Source: Juglans regia (lineage: Eukaryota > Streptophyta > Magnoliopsida > Fagales > Juglandaceae). From it: a DNA stretch of 64,000 bases. Shown here one piece after another: positions 24,884 to 35,100 of the stretch (the stretch's first letter is position 1; each line of letters starts with the position of its first letter). The stretch is taken from assembly GCF_001411555.2 (NCBI RefSeq), contig NC_049916.1, positions 10,195,945 through 10,259,944 of the forward strand, read 5' to 3'. Under the pieces are notes generated by a model. The model was not told the DNA's origin and did no database searches. It saw only the letters and a list, made by a program, of their open reading frames with translations. A program made the translations under genes and the position numbers.

Positions 24884-26228
24884 GGGATGGTGAAGGCTAC
24901 CCCCTCTCCGATTTCAGCTTTGCAAGCAAGTGCATTGATAATGGTGCCACGGCCTACTTAGCCCTCATAACGGAGAGTTATGGTGATGATAAAGAGATAC
25001 GAGGGATACCTATAGTTGAGGAATACCCTGAGGTTTTCACTGACAATCTACCCGAACTACCCCCCGATAGAGAAATCGAGTTCACCATAGAACTAGAACC
25101 CACAACGACCCCTGTCCATAAAGTATGGCCCCCCTAGAACTGAAGGAGCTAAAAGAGCAAATAGAAGAGCTACTGGAAAAGGGCTTCATTCGACCTAGTT
25201 CATCACCTTGGGGAGTGCCAGTTCTATTTGTTAAGAAGAAGGATGGATCATTAAGGATGTGCATAGACTATAGGGAATTGAACAAAGTAATAGTGAAGAA
25301 CAAGTACCCGTTACCACGTATCGATGACCTACTAGATCAATTGCAAGGAGCATCGGTGTTCTCTAAGATAGACTTAAGGTTTGGTTATCATCAGCTCAAG
25401 ATTAGGCATAAGGATATCCCCAAGACGGCGTTTCGAACCAGATACGGACATTACGAATTCTTAGTGATGTCCTTTGGTCTAACCAATGCCCCTGCCGCCT
25501 TCATGGATATGATGAACAAAGTATTTAGACCCTATCTGGATAGCTTTGTTGTTGTATTTATCGACGATATATTGATTTATACAAGCGGCGAAGAAGATCA
25601 CAAGCAACATCTCCGTTTAGCATTGGAAAAGCTGAAGGAAAACCATCTGTATGCTAAATTCAGTAAGTGCGAGTTTTGGCTTAAGGAGGTAAAATTTTTA
25701 GGGCATGTGATTTCAAGTCAAGGAATATCAGTCGATCCCAGCAAAATTGAAGCTGTAGTAAGCTGGAAGCGACCGACGAATATGCACGACATTCAGAGTT
25801 TTCTGGGATTAGCTGGTTACTATCGGTGATTCGTTGAGGGATTCTCTAAGTTGTCAGGACTCCTCACTGCCCTAACTAAGAAGAATGCTAGGTATGTCTA
25901 GACAGAGAAGTGTGAACAGAGTTTTGTGGAACTCAAGGAAAGGCTCACAACTGCATTGGTACTTGCCCTATCTAAACCTCATAAACCCTATGTAGTATTT
26001 AGTGATGCATCCAAATCAGGACTTGAGTGTGCACTCATGCAAGAGGAACGAGTTGTCGCCTACGCTTCACAACAACTAAAGAACCATGAGCAGAACTACC
26101 CCACCCATGACCTGGAGTTAGCCGCCGTAGTTTTCACCTTAAAGATATGGAGGCATTATTTATATGGCGCAAAGTGTGAAATCTACACCGATCACCAAAG
26201 CCTCAAGTACTTGTTTAGTTAGAAGAAT
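24880..26228 (+). pseudogene. Reverse transcriptase and RNase H of pol, broken
   Basis: An N-terminal connector (VEEYPEVFTDNLPELPPDREIEFTIEL) is followed by a frameshift near 25125, then a well kept [62 protein letters not shown] and the catalytic FIDD at 25557-25568. A TGA replaces Arg at the LAGYYR motif near 25827. A TAG replaces Trp near 25899. RNase H follows ([45 protein letters not shown]). A TAG replaces a likely Gln at about 26220. It would copy element RNA into DNA. It is not functional as it stands. Confidence 0.92.
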
Positions 26229-27902
26229 TTGAATATGAGGCAAAGAAGGTGGTTAGAAACTATTAGCGACTACCAGTGTGAGATTAAGTATCACCCTGGC
26301 AAGGCTATTATAGTGGTCGATGCGCTAAGTCGAAAGACGCGAAGGGATAATTCCGTAGGTCTTGCCTCGGAAATAGAGTATCTTCTGCATAGTATTAGAA
26401 GGTCGTTGATCAAGGATCTTTCTGCCGAAGTGTCCCTAACTGCAGTACAAGAAATTGTACCAACAAAATGGGAAGAAGTGAAGAAGCATCAGATGGAGGA
26501 ACCCAAATGGGTAGAAATTCGACAGAAGATAGAGAAGAATGAAGGACCCGAAGGTTTCACCCTAAAAAATGGTGGGTTGCTATACTACAAAAACCGAAAA
26601 GTTATCACAACTGATCAAGAGATCAAGGATAAGATACTAAGGGAAGCACATCAAACTCCATACACAGCCCACCCAGGGAGCACCAAAATGTATCAAGACT
26701 TGAAGCAACACTTTTGGTGCGAAGGATTAAAAAAGGACATAGCGGATTATGTTAATAGATGCTCAATATGTAGAACGGTCAAGGCAGAGCATCAGAGGCC
26801 CACTGGAGATTTACAACCACTCCCAATCCCAGAATGGAAATGGGAGGATATATCCAAGGATTTTGTAATTGGATTACCAAGGACCACAAATGGAAACAAC
26901 TCTATTTGGGTCGTGGTCGATCGTTTGATGAAAAGTGCCCACTTTTTGGCAATTAAGAATATCGACCCCATGGAGAAGTTGACTCGACTGTTTGTTGTTG
27001 AAATAGTGCGATTACATGGAGTCCCAAGGACAATTGTATCTGATAGGGATACACATTTCACTTCTCGTTTCTGGCAAATCCTTCAAGACGCTTTAGGCAC
27101 AAAGTTGAAGTTTAGTAGTGCCTATCACCCTCAAACTGATGGGCAGACTGAACGGACAATTCAGACCCTAGAGGACATGCTAAGAGCTTGTGTTTTGCAA
27201 GAGAAGGACAAATGGGAAAAGCTCTTGCCATTAATAGAATTTGCCTACAATAATAGCTTCCAAGCTATCATCCAAATGGCACCGTACAAAGCGTTATAAG
27301 GAAGGAAGTGTAGATCTCCCTTATACTGGGACGAAGTAGGAGAAGGAATGATCTATGGTACAGAGATTCTTCAAGAGATGAAGGATCAGATCCGCCAAAT
27401 AAGGGAAAGGATGAAGGCTGCCCAGGATAGGCAAAAGAGCTATGCTGATCGTCAAAGAAGGACCCTCGAGTTTGAAGTTGGCGATTGGGTCTATCTTAAA
27501 GTATCGCCCATGAAAGGAGTCTTTCAGTTTGGAAAGAAAGGGAAGTTAAGTCCAAGATATGTGGGACCATATGAGATTCTAGAGAAAGTAGGAGCAGTCG
27601 CTTACAGGCTGGATCTTCCCACCGAATTGCAAGGAATCCACAAAGTTTTCCATGTATCTTCTCTTAAGAAGAGTTTCGAAAAGCAAATTCCAACCGTTGT
27701 TGACACGAGGGATATTTCACTTCAACCCAACCTAACCTACAAGGAAGTTCCAATTCAGATCACTGATTGGAATCATAAGGAACTACGGAACCGTAAAATC
27801 CCCTTAGTTAAGGTTTTGTGGCGAAATCATGATGTTGAAGAGGCCACATGGGAAAAAGAAGCTGACTTGAGAAGCAAATACCCTTATTTGTTTGGCATGT
27901 GA
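26229..27902 (+). pseudogene. Integrase with chromodomain, one internal stop
   Basis: It begins with the RNase H tail ([20 protein letters not shown]...VVDALSRK). The integrase has a zinc-binding region (H...H...CSIC near 26640-26775) and a DD35E core: Asp at 26859 (KDFVIGLP), Asp at 27042 (VSDRD) and Glu at about 27150 (GQTE). There are exactly 35 residues between the last two. A TAA at 27297 interrupts ALYGRK. After it come the GPF-like SPRYVGPYEILEKVG and, at about 27745-27900, a chromodomain-like tail (VPIQITDWNHKELRNRKIP, VLWRNHDVEEATWEKE). Chromodomains of chromoviruses bind histone marks and guide insertion to heterochromatin. Confidence 0.93.
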
Positions 27903-28002
27903 CTTGTTTAGCATCGCATCATGGCATTCACATTCATGCATGGCATCCTCTGGCATTTCACCTATATGATCCACATTCTTTCATATCATTTTCAGTTACG
28001 AC

Positions 28003-28272
28003 ATGGCCGGTGATGACAGGACCACCCGTCAAATGTATATGACTCGCAGCCGACTTTGGAGGCTGAGAGCGGAGCAGAGACGGAGACGCTTAGACCGCAT
28101 GGCTGACACGTTCTGGGCTCAACAGGAGAGGTTAGAGTATCACAGGACTCATATCCTCGACTATGATAGGAGAGGAGGCATCCATCTGAGGAGAGCATGG
28201 CTACACGAGGAGCGTCAGCCTTATGACCCCATTCGTTGGATGGGAGAGACTAGGGCTAGATGGCTCAGATGA
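28003..28272 (+). CDS. Extra arginine-rich ORF between pol and 3' LTR
   Basis: 89 codons from ATG at 28003 to TGA at 28270-28272, about 100 bp after the pol stop and 60 bp before the 3' LTR. About a quarter of residues are Arg (RAEQRRRRLDRMAD, RRGGIHLRRAW), with several Trp and aromatic residues, so it would be small, very basic and possibly nucleic-acid binding. I recognise no family. It has no internal stop, whereas every other region of this element does. It could be a genuine accessory ORF, a remnant of a longer 3' domain, or chance. Confidence 0.4.
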   Translation: MAGDDRTTRQMYMTRSRLWRLRAEQRRRRLDRMADTFWAQQERLEYHRTHILDYDRRGGIHLRRAWLHEERQPYDPIRWMGETRARWLR

Positions 28273-28332
28273 TGTATGAGATTGGCTCTCTCAGTAGGTT
28301 TAGACCAGCCAGAGTCGAGTAAGGCGATAGAG

Positions 28333-29900
28333 CTTAATTAACTTTTGATTAACCCTTAAGTACTCTAGATTAGGCTTTTATTTTTGGGTTAATCACTTTC
28401 ATTAAGGTTGATAGTGGAATTAGCATTAATGTTGGAACTTAGTGTTAATGAGCTAAGGATTAGAGAGGCAAGCCCATTAGTAATTTTGGTGAGACTTTTT
28501 AGGACCCAAGTGCATTCATGGGCCTAGCCCAAGAAGAACCTTGAACCAAGCCCTTAGGAAATGAAGGCTAGTCTTGGCCCATGAATAGGAAGGCACAAGG
28601 CTTTTGGTGTAGATTGGACCCTTGGCCTTTTTCAAGCTCATATGGCCCAAAGCCATGTTTGGACTCATTTTACCATTCAAAGACCAAAGGCCCAATACAC
28701 CATACCATTGGTTTCCTTAAGCCCAAATCACACTCAAAGTACCCAAATTAAATTTTGAAAATTGGCTAAGGCCATTAACCATCATACTTGAGGTTAGTGC
28801 ACTTTAAGTTATGCTTTGAAGCTTAATCATGCTTAATCTTTTCTTAAAACTTTTTAATTCAAATTTTCTTGAATTAATACTCCATTAAACCATGATTATA
28901 CCATTTTAATACCCTAACTAAACCATTCTACATGTCATTAAGAAAAATGACATAACAAGCCCAAACCATGCTTCAATCGGTTTTGTGCATTACCCTTTGT
29001 TATGCTTGGATTGTTTTGCCCTTGGGCCCAATATTTTTGTTGAACTGTGACACTACCACATGTATGTTATTAATTAAGATAAGGATGTTTCAATCGGTTT
29101 TTTGCATTACCCTTTGTAATGCTTGGACTGTTTTGTCCTTGGGCCCAACATTTTTGTTGAACTGTGACACTACCACATGTATGTTATTAATTAAGATAAT
29201 GATGTAAGTCTATAATGATGAAAGTTTATGATGAAAATTTTATGAAGAAGTTATATCTTTTAAAAAAATGATGACAAAATTATTTACTGAGTAAAAACCC
29301 GCGTCTCCATATTTTTAAGAGATGTTGAGGAATCTGGATGGGAGACATGCATACTGATTTTCTGCATCTCATGCATTGCATATTTATTATTTTTCATGAT
29401 TGATTTAACTTTGTGTCAATTAGTTATTTAACTTATTGAGATTTCGAGTAAATTTCACTCTTTTATGAGACCACTATCATTCCACTCGGAATTATAGAAG
29501 TTGTGTCAGGAATCGACCAGGACGAGATTGATGGAGCACTGGATTTGCATGATTGAGGAGGAATCGAATCTGGAGAGGAAGCTTGACTTAATTTTTATGT
29601 TCATAGCCCAAGTCCGTTATGCTATAGATCGCATTAAGAGAATGATATGACTTTGTATATAAATCTATGCTACTTTAGTATTTCGAACGTGCTGATTATC
29701 TAATAAAGTTGGAATGTTTTAGTTATTCTGGCATATTTCTCACCTTAACCTTTTATATCCGCTGCGATTATTGCACATTGCTAGTTGCATACTAGGATGC
29801 ATTGCATATTAACTGTCCTGAACGGGGATATGTAACCTTGTGTTGCATGTCTCGACACTCTAAGTCTCTGTTCTATCCCGAACAGTGATTGGGGGCGTCA
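28333..29900 (+). repeat. 3' LTR of the chromovirus, internally deleted
   Basis: 1568 bp. It lacks the first about 12 bases found in the 5' LTR (TGTAACACCCCA is replaced by unrelated sequence) and the middle of about 2.1 kb. It ends GGGGGCGTCA. No good polypurine tract stands before it, which fits loss of the junction. It contains a 117-bp tandem duplication across the deletion point. Confidence 0.88.
28972..29205 (+). repeat. 117-bp direct tandem duplication
   Basis: 28972-29088 and 29089-29205 are near-identical, each running from TTCAATCGGTTTT to GATGT. Each copy contains the same join of two segments that lie about 2.1 kb apart in the 5' LTR (GGGCCCAACATTTTTG and GAACTGTGACACTAC). Confidence 0.92.
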
Positions 29901-30799
29901 CAAATAGCTTGATCGTAAATTAGGATTAGCATACGTTAGCTAGTTATATATATTGTTATTAAAATCAGTTATTTCAAATCCATTGTTTATAAGCCACGCA
30001 TATCATGATATTTGCAAGCATGTCATTCATCATGTTTCATTTTGCATATTATAGTTATGTAAGTATTATGCATCTCATGTATCTCACGTTGCATAAAACA
30101 TGTAAGCTTTCATAAGATCAAGTGTAAGATAAACTCGGAACAGTTAATCAAATGATCATTCCGATACATGGTACTAATGTAGTTTCAAGGTGGATGTGCA
30201 AGCTACGGACTCAAATGTGGTCTATCATAGTATGCCAAAATACTATCAGTGGCACCCCTTGCGACTGTGGGACATGAGGCTGGTGCACAACTTCGCATGC
30301 AAGGTTAAATGTGTTGGCCAGTCATATCAGTAAGATAAGTCGGATAGTTCAGATAAATCAGTCATGCATAGCATAAGTATCAATATAATCAGTCATGATT
30401 TTAATTTTCAACATGAAATATTTTATGAAAATCTTATGTCAAGTATGTTTACATTATGATGAGTTTCTTTCTGAGTAATCAACTAATTTTAGTTTGTTTT
30501 TATGTTTTTAAACCACCACATGTCAAAATATTTATGGCACAAATCATTATAGAGATTTGAAGTTATAATTTTTATGGCACAGATTTTGAGAAATTTTAAT
30601 AAATATTTATGCACTCTCATTTATGATTTCAGTATTTTAATACAAACGACTTTATTTATTATAAGAAATTTTTGTATTTAGCACTTCCCTTAGAACAAAT
30701 GAAAAATATTTTTAAGTCAAGTTCAGTTTATTAGCACTCCAGCTCTCGAGAAATTCTAAAATTGACTTTATTCCTAATTGTAGAGAGTGGGGTGTTACA

Positions 30800-30804
30800 A
30801 ATGT
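30800..30804. repeat. Target-site duplication AATGT, right copy
   Basis: Follows the terminal CA of the split solo LTR and equals 19141-19145. Confidence 0.8.
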
Positions 30805-31700
30805 TTAATTAGAAGGGTGCTATTGCTTCTGTAACATACAAAGAGGAGGAACGAAGATTTCTTGAAGCTAGGGTTTGAAATTTCCAGGAGAAAGAAGGAT
30901 GGCTTCTATTATGTGACCTTTAGCTTGGTCTACGGTTTCGTTCGAGAAATGTCGGGTTGGATGATGTCCAAGCCGAAGTTAAGTTCAACCCGACTCTATG
31001 AAAGTGGGCGGATCGAGTCTTACAGACGGACGGGCTACAGGCTTAATTTTTCTCAGGCCTAATGAACACAAGTGTAGGATTGGGTCCATTGGTGTTTGTT
31101 TAACACCAATGGATAAGCTAACGGGTGTAAAAAGGTACGTAGGCTTTACACCCCCCATCCGGACTGGAATTCCAATATCATATAAAGTCTTTCAAGTATC
31201 CAATCAAAGTCACGGAAGACTTTAAAGCACAAAGTATTTCTTGTCTCATCAAGTATATCAATTGATATTACATATATATATATATATAAATACATATCTC
31301 TCTTCAGACATCCTCAAGAGAGTAATGCTACTTACATCGAGCATCTACAATCCAAGACTCCCCCACCAAAGTATTTCAATAAATAATTGTAAAATACGTA
31401 AATATCTCGTAATCGTTTTGAATATAAAATAAAATTCATTATTAAAAAATAATTTTTTTTCCTTTGAATCTCATATTTTATTCATTTTTTCAAAACGACT
31501 ATGCAGCAATTACACAATTCACGATTGCAAATATCTTTTCTCTTTATTAAAAGCCCTTCAGCTCTCTCTACATATTCTCTATACCCTGGCAACTTTATTG
31601 TCCCCACTCCAAGAAACAAAGTAAAATCGGTTTTCAAACAACACATTAAAATTTAGCATCTGGATTCAATAATATTGTTTTTTTCTTTCTCAACGTACAA
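30805..31700. other. Intergenic, includes a short perfect hairpin
   Basis: No supported gene; the frames at 30862-31225 have no motif. A perfect 12-bp inverted repeat TCCATTGGTGTT (31085-31096) and AACACCAATGGA (31102-31113) encloses a 5-base loop. A TA microsatellite is near 31270. The last few hundred bases before 32147 should contain the 3' UTR and poly(A) site of the receptor gene, but I cannot place the site. Confidence 0.45.
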
Positions 31701-32146
31701 AATGTTCATCGTCCAAAAGTCTTGTACAAAGAGACAATTATACAAATCAAGGTATTGAGACGACCCCTTCTCAAAGTGAAGTTCCAGGGAGTGCGTACAA
31801 AAATATATGATTTACACAATTTCGCTCCTTCCCCGTTAAGGATCTATACATACATGGGGGGGGAGAGGCTGGAGAATTTTGTAACAGTATACACATACTC
31901 GAAATCTAATCATGTTAAATTGGAAATGGTTAGAAATAAGTGGCCAAACCTGTAAACAATTGTGTGGTTGAGTATCTTTCAACATTCAATGACACCAGCT
32001 GTTGCTGCTATCTGCACTAAAACAGAATACCAGCAATATTTCAATTTCTGGTACCTTTTTTTTTTTATCTGTCATTTCTGGTACCTTTCATCCCACAAAT
32101 GTGTTGCCACGTTAGGTTTGCCATTTCACACAAGCGGAAGTTCTTG

Positions 32147-35100
32147 TTATAAGTTTCGCATTGGTTTGGATTTGAAGAACTTTGCAACTGCCTGGTAAAG
32201 ATTCTCCTCCTCAAATGGCTTAGAGACATATCCATCCATCCCACATTTCAGGCACTCATCATACGTGGCGTGAATCACGTCGGCTGTCATTGCCAATATT
32301 GGCACATGCCACTCTCTCTTTCCAATAATGCCTTCATCTGTGGCTCCACCGTTCACTAGCTCATTTGCGTTGGTCTCCATTAGGCGTATTCGACGGGTGG
32401 CCTCAAAACTGCAATTAGTGAAGATGTATGGCTATGTTATGACAGTGAACCAGTGAATTGTACTTACTAGAAGTTCCCTATAATTTTAAATGGTTCCACA
32501 TTTTCATGCCAATGGTCTTTGGGACCACCATATTTTTATCTATGCACACAATATGAGTTGTGGGGAACCTAAACTTTAGTTACTCTAAAACATGCCATGA
32601 ACTTGAATGAGCTGAAGTTAGCAGAAAGGATGTTCAAACCAAAAAGCTCACTGAGACTGCTACAGCTAAACAACCTAGTTACCTTTCAGTGTGTAGTTAA
32701 CTACTACATGGAATTCTCAATCATGTTATATCAATTAGTATGTCTCTACCTATCAATCCAAACTTGATCATGTTTACGTGCACTAGGTTGGTTGGATCCT
32801 TGCTATAACATAACGCACTGTAGACACCAAAAAAAATATAGGGGAAAGTGGAGCAATACATATTAAACTTTTAGTTCCCATATGATATATATGGAACAAA
32901 TATCTGCAATATCCCAACATAGTAAACAGCTTCAGATGGGTGTTGCACCATTTAACTGCTATTACAAATGAACTAATAAAAAAAAAACTACTATTACAAA
33001 TTATCCATTTTCCCATGACACATTTAGACAACGCATCACAAAATACCGCGTGATAAATATTTGCGCATGCACAACATGTATACCAACCACCAAATGAAGT
33101 ATATAACTTATTATATAGCTGCCATAAGTAACTAAATATATTGATTGCATTCAAGAATTTTAATACATAAAAAAATAAAAAATAAAAAAGATAAAATTTT
33201 AATACGTACCCATCCATCTCTGGCATTTGAATATCCATGAAGCATGCATCAAAATTATGTGGAAGTTGAAGTAATGCCAGAGCAGCTTTGCCACTCTCAG
33301 CACACTCCACATCAGCTCCAAACTTCTTCAGCGCACCTGCAGCAACCCTGCGGTTAACCCTGTTGTCATCAACCACTAAAATTTTCTTCCCAAAAAGCAG
33401 GCTCTGAAGGAAAGATCCATTAGAAATGTCTTTCCCCTGCTGCCTCTTCTTCCCTATCCCCAGCACCTGTTGAAGACATGCAGCAACCATACTTGCCCTC
33501 AAAGGTTTCATGATCACAGTATCTGCAAAACCTGCTGACTTTGCATTATCGAATTCAGCATCACTGATATTGGTTGCAAGAAGAATCATCTTAGGCAACT
33601 GAAACATATTCGCGCTCTGTTTCCAGTCTAATAGGTGAACATTCAGACCACCTTCCTCACCAGACATCCATGAATCCTTCTCTACTAGAATTAAATCTGG
33701 CTGGAAGTTTCTGTCATAATAGATAAAGTAGTTTTATTCACAAGCTATATCTTAAAACATCATACTGTAAATTTGGGGTTTGTATCAAGATTCTAATTTT
33801 GTTTTACTCCAAAAAAAATTCTTTGAGGACATGTTATGCACAAACACAATTGGCATTCCTTATCCAATCAAGGTTTGGGTTCATTACAAAACTACAACCT
33901 TGAAAAATTTGTAATTCATTTTACTACTCTATGCATTTAAACACAGGTAATGAGATACTCTTGCAATGTTAAGTCTATCTAATTGCCTCTTTTTCAAAAA
34001 CGAAAATTTCTTTTTGTTGTGTTCAAGAACCTACTTTATTGCAATCAATTCAATTCAAACCCTGAGAACCCCCCCCCCCCCCCCCCTTCTCTCTCTTAAA
34101 AAAGAAAAAGAAAACCTGCAGTCCCCACAATTTGCTTTTCAGAAACTAGGACACAATTTTACAGTTGGCACTATAAATACAAATTTTATTAGTGTTTTAT
34201 TCTGTAAAAGATTGGAATATGAGGTGCATTAACAAGACTTTCCTCTCTGAAGCCATGGCTGTGGTCATTGCCTTGGCTTTGTATTTTTAATAGGGATGCA
34301 GTGTAAATCATTTGAAAATTGAACTCGGGCAGGTGACTATGGGGAGGAGCAGAAAAAAAAAATACAATAAAAGGGAGCTTACCGAGATGTCAAGGAACCA
34401 TTTTTTCCGCACATGGCAATGGTGTTCTTGATGTTACTAGCAACTTCCACCACAATACCAAGTCTCTTTAAATGGTACCTGGTTATGGCAGCTCTAACCG
34501 GTTTCTCATCAACTACTATTGCTTTTAATCCTCTAAAACTAGAAGGCAGATCTTCAGAACTAGGTTTTTTCATATCGCCATGTAGATTTTTCCTACACCT
34601 CTCAAAAACAGCAGTGAATGAAAATGTGCTGCCAACCTGAGGTCGGCTTATGAAATTTATCTGACCACCCATTAGCTCAACCAAACACTTACTGATGCTC
34701 AAGCCTATACCAGTTCCACCATAATGTCTAGAGGTTGAGCTATCTGCCTGCATGAAGGGCGTGAAAACCCGATCCTGGGCACACAGCGGAATACCAATTC
34801 CTGTATCCTCCACGCATACCATCAGCATGACATGTTCAGAAGCTTCATTTGTAGTCATCTTCCGTGAAGCATCAGAATGGAATTCTTCATCAGCAATTAG
34901 ATGCTTAAAGGTATCCCAACTATTCCGCTCATCAGCAGCTTCACAACCACTTAATGTCTTAAATTGACGTCCACCAGATAAAAATAGACCTCCGTCTGAT
35001 CCACCATTCATACAAGTCTCAGCTTTTCCATTTACCATGGCCTTCATATTTTCAGCTTGATGGACCTTAACAAATATATGTCCTCGTTCGGTGAACTGTC

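Larger units (their letters stand above)
19674..29900 (+). mobile_element. Tekay/Del-type chromovirus (Ty3/gypsy), degenerate
   Basis: A 10.2-kb element with a 5' LTR (19674-23226), Met-tRNA primer site, gag, protease, RT, RNase H, integrase with C-terminal chromodomain, an extra small ORF, and a shortened 3' LTR (28333-29900). Very long LTRs, domain order and the chromodomain fit the Tekay/Del branch. At least eight stops or frameshifts inactivate it. The expected 5-bp duplication is not seen (AGTAG left, CAAAT right). Confidence 0.9.
19146..30799 (+). mobile_element. Solo LTR split by a nested chromovirus
   Basis: The left arm 19146-19673 begins TGTAACGATTCGG and has a CTATAAATATA TATA-like box near 19543. 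The right arm 29901-30799 ends GGGGTGTTACA. The ends are near-inverted (TGTAAC/GTTACA). The outer 5 bp on both sides are AATGT. Removing the inserted element leaves about 1.43 kb, a reasonable LTR size, with no internal element sequence on either side, so I read it as a solo LTR hit by a later insertion. Confidence 0.78.
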
